From positions 1-25,701 of the forward strand of contig CAMUZC010000013.1 of the NCBI GenBank assembly GCA_947165105.1: a stretch of 25,701 bases of DNA, given 5' to 3'. Below are positions 1-6,572 of the stretch, in pieces. Each line of letters opens with the position of its first letter. The first letter of the stretch is position 1. The stretch is from an uncultured Lachnospiraceae bacterium (lineage in GTDB: Bacteria > Bacillota_A > Clostridia > TANB77 > CAG-508). The notes under the pieces are model-generated. The model searched no databases and was not told the DNA's origin. It saw only the letters and a list, made by a program, of their open reading frames with translations. The translations under genes and the position numbers were made by a program.

Positions 1-73
1 AATAGATTGATGATATGTAAAGAGTGCAATATATGCAAAACTTTTAGCTTATTAAATGTCCATTAATAGAGTG

Positions 74-102
74 TTGATATAATTATATATATATGATAAT
101 AT
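74..102 (+). promoter_or_regulatory. Candidate sigma-A promoter of the ABC transporter operon
   Basis: TTGATA at 74-79 and TAATAT at 97-102 are 17 bp apart, about 50 bases before the ABC ATPase start. The -10 matches only four of six consensus bases, and a second TATAAT lies at 111-116 without a good -35, so the exact start of transcription is unsure. Confidence 0.4.
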
Positions 103-154
103 AAAAAGGATATAATATTTTAAGAGAATATATAATAAATGGAGATGAAAAAAT

Positions 155-835
155 ATGATAATAAAAATACAAAATTTAAAAAAAGTATATGGAAAAGGTG
201 AGGGGGCATTTACAGCTTTAGATAATGTTAACTGTGTTATAAATGAAGGGGAGTTTGTTTGTATCATGGGAGAAAGTGGCTCAGGTAAAAGTACATTATT
301 AAATTTGATGGCTGGTTTTGATAATGCTACATCTGGAAAAGTGTTTTGTGATGATACAATTATTACAGAATTATCAGAAAATGATCGAGCTATTTTTAGA
401 CAAGATAATATAAGCTTTATTTTCCAATCATTTTGTTTACTTAATGATTTATCAGCTTTAGAAAATGTAATGATGCCACTTCTTATTAAGGGAGAAAGTG
501 AGAAGAAAAGTAAAGAGAAAGCAAAAGAAGTTTTAAAATCTTTAGGATTAGATGGAAAATTTAATAATAAGCCAGAGGAATTAAGTGGAGGTCAGCAACA
601 AAGAGTTGCGATTGCAAGAGCACTTGTTTCAGATACTGATGTAATATTGGCTGATGAACCAACAGGTAAACTTGATAGTAAAAATGCTATAGAAGTTCTT
701 AATATTTTAAAACAAATAAATAAAGAGTATAATAAAACAATTATAATGGTAACTCATTCTGCTGATGCAAGCAAATATACAGATAGAATAATTTATATAA
801 AAGACGGAAAAATTGTAGATAGAGGTGAAGAATAA
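155..835 (+). CDS. ABC transporter ATP-binding protein, MacB/LolD-type
   Basis: This 226-residue protein is the ATPase that powers the permease encoded next to it; it should act as a dimer on the inner face of the membrane. The full ABC motif set is visible: Walker A GESGSGKST at residues 39-47, Q-loop Gln at about 91, signature LSGGQ at 143-147, Walker B VILADE at 163-168 and the switch His at about 201. The tract GKLDSK after the Walker B follows the MacB/LolD pattern (commonly GNLD), as used by mechanotransmission-type transporters that export or dislodge peptides, lipids or antibiotics without moving them through a pore. The start has GGAG at 141-144. Its TAA overlaps the ATG of the permease by one base, so the two are translationally coupled. 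The substrate cannot be told from sequence. No two-component system lies beside it within the window, so a bacitracin-type (BceAB) role is not supported. Confidence 0.93.
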   Translation: MIIKIQNLKKVYGKGEGAFTALDNVNCVINEGEFVCIMGESGSGKSTLLNLMAGFDNATSGKVFCDDTIITELSENDRAIFRQDNISFIFQSFCLLNDLSALENVMMPLLIKGESEKKSKEKAKEVLKSLGLDGKFNNKPEELSGGQQQRVAIARALVSDTDVILADEPTGKLDSKNAIEVLNILKQINKEYNKTIIMVTHSADASKYTDRIIYIKDGKIVDRGEE

Positions 836-3324
836 TGAATGGAATATTTTTGCTTGTAAAACGAAAAATGTTGAAAAACAAAAAAAGTATTTTGCTTACA
901 ATTATTTCATTGTCTCTTGGAATAGCACTTTTAATTTCTATTCAGTCTGCCGTACAAAATACAAAGGACAAGTTTAGAGATGTTATGAATAAACAAAATT
1001 CAAGTGCCGATATTATACTTAAAAGCGTATCCGGCGGACAGATGGAAGAAGATATTAGTTTTTTGAACAATATGGAAAATGTTAAAACATATTTTCCAAG
1101 ATATGAAACACGAGGACTTGGATTTGTTGAAGGTAAGGACATTTATATTAATGCTATAGGAATGTTACCAAATGAAGAGAATGCTACAGGTTCATTTGAA
1201 TTAGACGAAGGAAATCTTCCAAAAGAAGGAGAAATACTGTTACCGGTTAATCTTCGTGATAGGTATAATCTTAAAATTGGAGATAAATTTGAAGTAAATT
1301 TAAAAGACAAGCGTGAAAATTATATAATCTCTGGTTTTGCAAAAAACTTGGGAATTGCATCTTCACAGAATGGAAATGTATGTATAATGCAACTTAAAAC
1401 AGTAGAAGAATATTTTAACACAGACAAGGTGACTTCTATAAATATAATACTTAAAGATGCATCAAAAAGAGAAGCAACGCTTACAAACATAGAAAAACAT
1501 TTAAGCAAATCCACAGTTGCATTTTTCCCTGAGAGAAAAAATGAGTATGTATTGGATTCTATGAAGGGACTTTTTCTTGGATTAAAAATTTTTAGCTTAG
1601 TTGCTTTTCTAGCTGGAGGATTTATAATTTTTAATACTTTAAATAAAATTGTCACAGATGAAAAAACAGAGATAGCAGTATTAAAAGTAATGGGATTTAC
1701 AAAGAAAAAAATCTATGTATACATATTAATGCAAACTGCTATTTTATCCCTAATTAGCTTAATAGTAGGAATTATTACTGGCATGCTATTAACAGGTATT
1801 ATTACAAATGTTGTAATGCAATCAGCAATAGGAGTTTCGTGTTTCTCAATGAAAACAATTGGAGTTAGTACGTTGATAAAAGATATTGTTTTTATAGTAT
1901 GTATAAGTATTATTTGCAGTCTTATACCCGCATCAAATGGTGCGAAGATAAATATTATAGAAGGCTTATTTACAGCAAATAAAAAGCAAAAAAAATATGA
2001 TAAATTTTTTACAACTGTAATAATAGTATCTGTAATAACATTTATTTTGCTAACTATTTATTGCAAAAATAAGGAATATTTTGTATTTCTATTAATAATT
2101 TTTAGCATAATTTTTTCATACAGTATGTTATACATTATAATTAAACCATTCACAAGTTTTATTAATAAAATATTAAATTCTAGAAGAAGAAAATATGCTG
2201 AATCTATGGTAAAAACCAATCTTCTTAGCAATAAATTTCGTACAACCAATACGGCATTTTCATCAGGAATATGTATAGCACTTGCTATTACTATTTTAGG
2301 TGTATCAAGTGGTTTTAAGGTGACTCTATCAAACTGGTTAGATTCAATGAATCAGGGAGATATTGTAGCATATTCAAGACTTGGATTAGATTCCAATATG
2401 ATAGATGGTTTGAGCCAAAATGAGAATGTTGCAGAAATAATTGAAAAATATAGTATATCTGTTTTTGATAATAAAGAAGGAATAGAATTAGAAATTAATA
2501 ATATAGGTAATAAACAACTCACATCAAATTTATTTTTAAAGCATTTGAAATTTAGTGAAAATTTCGAAAAATCGTTTGAAAGCTCTGATGAGATAATCAT
2601 TTCCAGAAAGATTGCATCTAAATTGAATATAGATGTTGGAGATACATATACAGTAAATACTGAATTGGGAGAAGTAAGCTTTAAAATTGTTGCATTAGCA
2701 GATAGCTTTTTAGGAGAAGAAAATACATGTTATATTAGTACTAACAATTTTAAAAAATATTTTTCACACAAAAATTTAACAATGGTAAATATATTTTTAA
2801 AAGAAAATCGCGACGTTAAGCAAGTGATTACGGAATTTTCAAAAGAATATAAGGATATAGAATTTACTTCTATGAGTGAAGAAATTGCATTGCAAAAAAA
2901 TAATATGTCAGATAATTTATTTACGGCATTTTATGCACTTGTTTCTGTGGCAATGGTGATAAGTGGTATTTGTTTAATGAATTCATTGAATATGTTTATT
3001 ACAGATATGACATATCAAATTAGTGTATTAAAAAGTTTGGGAATGACAAAGAAAAAAATGAAAAGCCTTATATATATGCAAGGAGAGATTCTTGGAGGTC
3101 TTAGTATTTTTTCAGGAATATTCCTTGGACTTATGCTTCAATATACAGCAATAAGAGCTACCGAATATGTTACTGGATGGAAAATAGATTTCCATTTAGA
3201 TATAATTGGAATTGTTATAGTAGCTATAATAGGGGTTATAATTTCATTATGTGCAAGCATTATTCCAGCAAATTCAAGTTATAAAGTCAATGCAATTGAG
3301 GAATTAAGAAAAGGAGATAGTTAA
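835..3324 (+). CDS. ABC transporter permease with two FtsX domains
   Basis: This 829-residue membrane protein is the partner of the upstream ATPase. Reading hydrophobicity by eye gives an N-terminal membrane helix (about 17-38), a large extracytoplasmic domain (about 40-240), a first FtsX-type helical block (about 244-370), further helices near 392-435 and 480-500, a second extracytoplasmic domain (about 505-700), and a second FtsX block (about 705-820). The short sequences VLKVMGFTKKKI and VLKSLGMTKKKM mark the same coupling region in both FtsX blocks, so the protein looks like an internal duplication of a MacB/LolC-type permease. The ten-helix count resembles BceB, but BceB has only one large outer domain. 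A strong hairpin terminator follows, so the two genes form a closed operon. The family is clear; the cargo is unknown. Confidence 0.9.
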   Translation: MNGIFLLVKRKMLKNKKSILLTIISLSLGIALLISIQSAVQNTKDKFRDVMNKQNSSADIILKSVSGGQMEEDISFLNNMENVKTYFPRYETRGLGFVEGKDIYINAIGMLPNEENATGSFELDEGNLPKEGEILLPVNLRDRYNLKIGDKFEVNLKDKRENYIISGFAKNLGIASSQNGNVCIMQLKTVEEYFNTDKVTSINIILKDASKREATLTNIEKHLSKSTVAFFPERKNEYVLDSMKGLFLGLKIFSLVAFLAGGFIIFNTLNKIVTDEKTEIAVLKVMGFTKKKIYVYILMQTAILSLISLIVGIITGMLLTGIITNVVMQSAIGVSCFSMKTIGVSTLIKDIVFIVCISIICSLIPASNGAKINIIEGLFTANKKQKKYDKFFTTVIIVSVITFILLTIYCKNKEYFVFLLIIFSIIFSYSMLYIIIKPFTSFINKILNSRRRKYAESMVKTNLLSNKFRTTNTAFSSGICIALAITILGVSSGFKVTLSNWLDSMNQGDIVAYSRLGLDSNMIDGLSQNENVAEIIEKYSISVFDNKEGIELEINNIGNKQLTSNLFLKHLKFSENFEKSFESSDEIIISRKIASKLNIDVGDTYTVNTELGEVSFKIVALADSFLGEENTCYISTNNFKKYFSHKNLTMVNIFLKENRDVKQVITEFSKEYKDIEFTSMSEEIALQKNNMSDNLFTAFYALVSVAMVISGICLMNSLNMFITDMTYQISVLKSLGMTKKKMKSLIYMQGEILGGLSIFSGIFLGLMLQYTAIRATEYVTGWKIDFHLDIIGIVIVAIIGVIISLCASIIPANSSYKVNAIEELRKGDS

Positions 3325-3370
3325 TAGTCGATAAAAATGCGTTAACTGTAACATTCAATATAATTATAAT

Positions 3371-3405
3371 AAAAGCAAGTATTTTGTTGAAAAATGCTTG
3401 CTTTT
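3371..3405 (+). terminator. Rho-independent terminator of the ABC operon
   Basis: A 15-bp stem (3371-3385 with 3391-3405, one G-T pair) closes a five-base loop and ends in TTTT. It lies 46 bases after the permease stop. Its right part also carries the -35 of the next promoter. Confidence 0.7.
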
Positions 3406-3415
3406 GTGGTATTAT
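3387..3415 (+). promoter_or_regulatory. Sigma-A promoter of rbgA-mrnC
   Basis: TTGAAA at 3387-3392 and TATTAT at 3410-3415 are separated by exactly 17 bp. The predicted transcription start is near 3422. The -35 box lies in the loop and right arm of the upstream terminator hairpin. Confidence 0.6.
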
Positions 3416-3422
3416 ATTACAT

Positions 3423-3521
3423 ATGGTAATAAATATGCCAACACCAGAGAAAAGTTTGAAAGAACTTGAAAAAGAAAAGAAACAATTAATAAATATAGAA
3501 AAAAGAAACTTGAAGGAATAA
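3423..3521 (+). CDS. Possible 32-codon leader ORF upstream of rbgA
   Basis: An open frame begins with ATG at 3423 and ends with TAA at 3519-3521, just before the rbgA ribosome binding site. It would encode a highly charged, Lys/Glu-rich, helix-prone peptide; a second in-frame ATG is at 3435. There is no Shine-Dalgarno sequence, but the first ATG falls almost exactly at the predicted transcription start, so it could only be read as a leaderless message. No family is recognised. It may equally be plain 5' untranslated sequence. Confidence 0.2.
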   Translation: MVINMPTPEKSLKELEKEKKQLINIEKRNLKE

Positions 3522-3540
3522 AATAGAGGAAGTGATATAG

Positions 3541-4434
3541 ATGGAAGAAAATAAAATGAATATAAACTGGTTCCCAGGTCATATGGCAAAAACAAAAAGA
3601 CAAATAATGGAAGATTTAAAACTAATAGATGTAATTGTAGAAATATTAGATGCTAGAATACCAATTTCAAGCCAAAACCCGGATGTTAAAGGATATGCAA
3701 AAAATAAGAAAAAAGTAGTAGTATTAAACAAAACAGATTTAGCAGATGAAAATGAAACAAAAAAATGGATTAAATACTTTGCAAGTAAGGGGATTCCTGC
3801 TGTAATAACAGATGCAAACAGTGGTAAAGGAATAAATGATGTAATAAGAGCGGTAAAAGAAGTATCAAAAGAAAGCCAAGAAAAATTTGCAGGAAAAGGA
3901 AGAGTTGGAAAATCAATAAGAATAATGATTTTAGGTATTCCAAATGTTGGAAAATCATCATTTATAAATAGAATTACAAAGAAAAATACTGCTCAGGTAG
4001 GAAATAGACCAGGTGTTACAAGACAAAAACAATGGATTAGAATAGATGATGGAATTGAGTTAATGGATACACCAGGGGTACTATGGCCTAAATTTGAATC
4101 TGAAGAAGTAGGATTACATTTAGCTTTCACAGGGTCTATTAAAGATGATATCTTAGAAAAAACTGAAATAGCATATCAATTGTTAAATTTCTTAGTTAAA
4201 GAATATTTACCAAATGTTATTGAAAGATATAAATTAGATGAAAATAGTGTAAATACAATATTGAATTCAGATGAAGAAGAAAATATGAAAATTGTTGCAA
4301 TTATGGAAGATATTGCTAAGAAAAGAGGAGCTATTTTATCTGGTGGAAGAATAGATTATGAGAAGGTTTCTGGAATTCTATTGGATGAGTTTAGAAGCGG
4401 AAAGATTGGAAGAATTACTATTGAGAAAGTTTAG
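3541..4434 (+). CDS. rbgA: Ribosome biogenesis GTPase RbgA (YlqF)
   Basis: RbgA is a circularly permuted GTPase that acts in a late step of 50S ribosomal subunit assembly. The 297-residue protein opens with the family hallmark NWFPGHMAK (residues 9-17). It then shows the permuted motif order: G4 NKTD at 63-66, G1 GIPNVGKSS at 133-141, and G3 DTPG at 177-180. A C-terminal RNA-binding region follows. Length is close to the usual 280-300. The chosen ATG has AGAGGAAG about ten bases upstream; a second in-frame ATG five codons in would also leave the conserved start intact. The TAG stop abuts the mrnC region, and both genes serve large-subunit maturation, so joint transcription makes functional sense. 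Confidence 0.95.
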   Translation: MEENKMNINWFPGHMAKTKRQIMEDLKLIDVIVEILDARIPISSQNPDVKGYAKNKKKVVVLNKTDLADENETKKWIKYFASKGIPAVITDANSGKGINDVIRAVKEVSKESQEKFAGKGRVGKSIRIMILGIPNVGKSSFINRITKKNTAQVGNRPGVTRQKQWIRIDDGIELMDTPGVLWPKFESEEVGLHLAFTGSIKDDILEKTEIAYQLLNFLVKEYLPNVIERYKLDENSVNTILNSDEEENMKIVAIMEDIAKKRGAILSGGRIDYEKVSGILLDEFRSGKIGRITIEKV

Positions 4435-4499
4435 TGCCAAAAGTTGTCAATGATATGGAGTATTTTGGCACAATCTTTATTAGTAAAAAAGGAGAAAAA

Positions 4500-4892
4500 A
4501 TGGAAATAATAAATAGAGAAAAAAACGAAACAGATGTAAATATGTTATCACCATTAACATGGGCGTATGTTGGCGACGCAGTTTATGAATTATACATTAG
4601 AACTAATCTTGTTAATAATACCAAATTAAAACCTCATAAATTACATATAGAATCAATAAAATATGTTAAGGCAAAGGCACAAGCTGAAATTTTAAAAAGG
4701 ATAGAATCAGATTTAACAGATGAAGAAAAAAATATTGTTAGAAGAGCTAGAAATGCAGAGAATCACCATTTACCTAAAAATGCTGATCCTGCTGATTATA
4801 TGTATTCAACAGCTTTTGAAGGATTGATTGGCTTTTTATATTTAACCAAAAAGGATGAAAGGTTAAAAGAAATTTTAAAAATGTGTATGTAA
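4500..4892 (+). CDS. mrnC: Mini-ribonuclease III
   Basis: Mini-III is a dimeric, RNase III-like endonuclease that trims the ends of 23S rRNA precursor and lacks the double-stranded RNA-binding domain. The 130-residue protein shows the family core LTWAYVGDAVYELYIR (residues 19-34, with the metal-binding Asp at 26), followed by the basic LKPHKLH region and the ARNAENHH helix. The start is placed at the ATG at 4500 because GGAG at 4491-4494 sits six bases before it. An in-frame GTG at 4434 would add 22 residues that do not look like the family and has no ribosome binding site. It follows rbgA closely and is probably on the same message. Confidence 0.9.
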   Translation: MEIINREKNETDVNMLSPLTWAYVGDAVYELYIRTNLVNNTKLKPHKLHIESIKYVKAKAQAEILKRIESDLTDEEKNIVRRARNAENHHLPKNADPADYMYSTAFEGLIGFLYLTKKDERLKEILKMCM

Positions 4893-4896
4893 CCCA

Positions 4897-4926
4897 TTGA
4901 CTTATATGAGATAAATATGTTATAAA
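4897..4926 (+). promoter_or_regulatory. Promoter of the tRNA-Glu gene
   Basis: TTGACT at 4897-4902 and TATAAA at 4921-4926 are 18 bp apart. TG two bases upstream of the -10 makes it an extended -10 promoter. It starts four bases after the mrnC stop and gives a start just before the tRNA 5' end. Confidence 0.6.
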
Positions 4927-4947
4927 TATTAGGTAGCTTGAAATTAT

Positions 4948-5022
4948 GGCCCGTTGGTCAAGCGGTTAAGACGCGGCCCTCTCAAGGCCGAATCATGGGT
5001 TCGATTCCCGTACGGGTCACCA
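4948..5022 (+). tRNA. tRNA-Glu (anticodon CTC)
   Basis: A complete 75-base cloverleaf with an encoded CCA end. The acceptor stem pairs GGCCCGT with ACGGGTC (one G-U). The anticodon stem CGGCC/GGCCG closes the loop CTCTCAA, with U33 followed by anticodon CTC, which reads the GAG codon of glutamate. The T-stem and loop contain the standard GGTTCGATTCC. No terminator is obvious directly after it, so the transcript may run on. Confidence 0.93.
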
Positions 5023-5052
5023 ATTTGTATAAAAATGTGAAAATGTTAATTG

Positions 5053-5081
5053 TTGCAATTTACATAAAGTTATGATATAAT
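5053..5081 (+). promoter_or_regulatory. Strong sigma-A promoter of the small Myb-like gene
   Basis: TTGCAA at 5053-5058 and a perfect TATAAT at 5076-5081, 17 bp apart, with an extended -10 TG at 5073-5074. It leaves a 5' leader of about 60 bases before the next start codon. Confidence 0.75.
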
Positions 5082-5147
5082 ACCAACAACTCGAAACGTT
5101 AAGTTCAAACCATTCTAATAACAATAATTTGTTAAGGAGGAAAAAGT

Positions 5148-5384
5148 ATGCCAAACAGAAAAGAAAAGTATTCTGACATGGAAAGGTTTAGCCGAACAAG
5201 GAACGCTCAACGTAAACGGTATTATGCCAAAACAAGCTATAAATATCCAAAACGTGAGTGGACGATAGAAGAAGATAAACTGGTTTTAGCACATATTATG
5301 ACAGATATGGAGCTTTCCAGATTAATTGAAAGATCTGTTATCGCTATTCAGAAACGTAGATGCATACTGAAAAAGAGGAAATAA
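5148..5384 (+). CDS. Small Myb/SANT-like putative DNA-binding protein
   Basis: A 78-residue, very basic protein. Residues 1-36 are rich in Arg, Lys and Tyr and probably disordered. Residues 37-75 follow a Myb/SANT-like three-helix pattern: REWTIEEDKLVL, then a second helix around MELSRLIERS, then AIQKRRCIL, which resembles homeodomain-like modules that bind DNA. It has its own promoter, a perfect AAGGAGG at 5134-5140 seven bases before ATG, and its own terminator, so it is a single-gene unit. Codon use (CGT, CGG, CTG, GTG) and GC content are visibly higher than in the neighbours, which favour AGA and TTA. That suggests horizontal arrival. No direct repeat of the tRNA end was found, so integration at the adjacent tRNA is not shown. 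Function is unknown. Confidence 0.75.
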   Translation: MPNRKEKYSDMERFSRTRNAQRKRYYAKTSYKYPKREWTIEEDKLVLAHIMTDMELSRLIERSVIAIQKRRCILKKRK

Positions 5385-5393
5385 CTTAGGAAT

Positions 5394-5430
5394 AAGAGTC
5401 TTAGAACATAAAATGTTCTAAGACTCTTTT
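5394..5430. terminator. Bidirectional terminator between the Myb-like gene and gpr
   Basis: A perfect 16-bp stem (5394-5409 with 5413-5428) with a three-base loop and TTTT on the plus side. It lies between two convergent genes and touches the gpr stop codon at 5429-5431, so it can serve both strands, though the minus-strand T-tract is weaker. Confidence 0.8.
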
Positions 5431-6361
5431 ATACTGCAAAATTAATAGCTTTAGCAACAACATCTTTCATGTTTTCAATTAAATCATCAATTTCTTTAGG
5501 CGTAACAATCATGTTATAACCAGTAGGATTTAAGCTTTCTTTAATTTCTTCGTAATTATCTTTTTCTTTTAATTCATTTAAATAATCATTTGATTTAGCT
5601 TCATTTTGTAGTTTACCGATAAATAAATCTAAACAATCATTAACTAAAACAGCAGATTCAACAACCATTGGAACTCCAACAGCAATAACTGGAATGCCAA
5701 TAGAGGTTTCACTTAACTCTTCTCGAGCATTTCCAACACCTCCACCTGGAATTATTCCAGTATCAGAGATTTGGACAGTACTACTTATTCTTTCTATACT
5801 TTTAGATGCTAAACTATCGATAACTAAAAGCATTTTGGGTTTAACATTATCCACAATACCTTTAATGATTTCAGATGTTTCAATTCCAGTTGTACCAAGT
5901 ACTCCGGGAGCAATTGCACACACAGAACGAGTTCCTTCTGTTACATATTGAGGAGTATATTTTATAAAATGTTTTGTTACATCTATTTCGGAAACAACTT
6001 TAGGACCAAGAGAATCGGGTGTTACGAATTGATTTCCAAGACCAACAACTAGTATTTCATCTTGGCTTTCACAGTGAGAATCTATTATTTTCTTTAACTC
6101 ATCTTTAACAACATTGGAAGCCTTGTCTATGTCTTCATCTGTAGCCAACTTTAGATTTTTTATATCAACGGTTACATATGTTCCAATAGGTTTCCCAATA
6201 GCTTTTTCACCATTAGAATCTATTATTTTCACAATATTAGTTTTTATATTTTCATCAACAATATTCTCAAATGTTTCGATTCCAGGAATGTTATCAAGGT
6301 TATTTGCTTTTTTGTAAATATCTCTTCTTTCATCTGCCATATCAGTTCTAAAATTATACAT
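5429..6361 (-). CDS. gpr: Spore germination protease Gpr
   Basis: Gpr is the protease, made as a zymogen in the developing spore, that degrades small acid-soluble spore proteins at germination. The 310-residue protein aligns along its length with the Bacillus enzyme as I know it. The two Asp residues proposed as catalytic are present in TPDSLGP (Asp about 116) and VIDSLASKS (Asp about 182). VVGLGN, GTTGIETSEI, GGGVGN and the C-terminal MIVTPKEIDDLI are also visible. The RTD motif of the autoprocessing site is at residues 5-7, giving an unusually short propeptide if cleavage follows Asp 7 as in Bacillus. It has GTGAGGT upstream and a sigma-G-like promoter, and is divergent from recN. Confidence 0.95.
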   Translation of the reverse strand: MYNFRTDMADERRDIYKKANNLDNIPGIETFENIVDENIKTNIVKIIDSNGEKAIGKPIGTYVTVDIKNLKLATDEDIDKASNVVKDELKKIIDSHCESQDEILVVGLGNQFVTPDSLGPKVVSEIDVTKHFIKYTPQYVTEGTRSVCAIAPGVLGTTGIETSEIIKGIVDNVKPKMLLVIDSLASKSIERISSTVQISDTGIIPGGGVGNAREELSETSIGIPVIAVGVPMVVESAVLVNDCLDLFIGKLQNEAKSNDYLNELKEKDNYEEIKESLNPTGYNMIVTPKEIDDLIENMKDVVAKAINFAV

Positions 6362-6385
6362 AAATGATACCTCACTTTCTTTTTG

Positions 6386-6416
6386 TAGTATTAGAAGATT
6401 TTAATGTTTTTATTCA
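6386..6416 (-). promoter_or_regulatory. Sigma-G/sigma-F-type promoter of gpr
   Basis: Read on the minus strand, TGAATA (6411-6416) is followed after 18 bp by AATACTA (6386-6392). This fits the forespore consensus GNATA-18-CATNNTA in all but one base and sits about 25 bases before the gpr start. Forespore expression is the known pattern for gpr. Confidence 0.65.
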
Positions 6417-6510
6417 GACTAATCTTAGGGATGGTTATAAAAAACAAAAGTTTAGATTGAAATGGTTGAAGAGTGTCGAAAAAAGTAGGAAAATTTTATA
6501 AAAAAATATA

Positions 6511-6539
6511 TTGACAATAGAAATAAAACAGAGTAGAAT
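6511..6539 (+). promoter_or_regulatory. Sigma-A promoter of recN
   Basis: A perfect TTGACA at 6511-6516 and TAGAAT at 6534-6539, with a 17-bp spacer. The predicted start is near 6546, inside a LexA-box-like sequence. Confidence 0.8.
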
Positions 6540-6540
6540 A

Positions 6541-6554
6541 AAAACATAAGTTCG
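6541..6554 (+). promoter_or_regulatory. Possible degenerate LexA (SOS) box at recN
   Basis: AAAACATAAGTTCG matches 11 of 14 positions of the Gram-positive LexA consensus CGAACRNRYGTTYG. The right half-site is perfect; the left lacks the important CG. It lies just after the -10, overlapping the transcription start, which is where a repressor would act. This is suggestive only. Confidence 0.25.
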
Positions 6555-6572
6555 GCAAAAGGAGGTTTGTAT

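Noticed and set aside
1..66. Open frame from the window edge ending with TAA at 64-66, possibly the C-terminus of an upstream gene (contains CKECNICK)
   Set aside because: Only 21 codons are visible and nothing in them is recognisable, so coding cannot be supported.
4434..4499. GTG-initiated N-terminal extension of mrnC
   Set aside because: No ribosome binding site, no family similarity, and a well-placed GGAG favours ATG 4500.
4948..5430. Integration site (att) at the tRNA-Glu gene
   Set aside because: No second copy of the tRNA 3' end was found downstream and there is no integrase.
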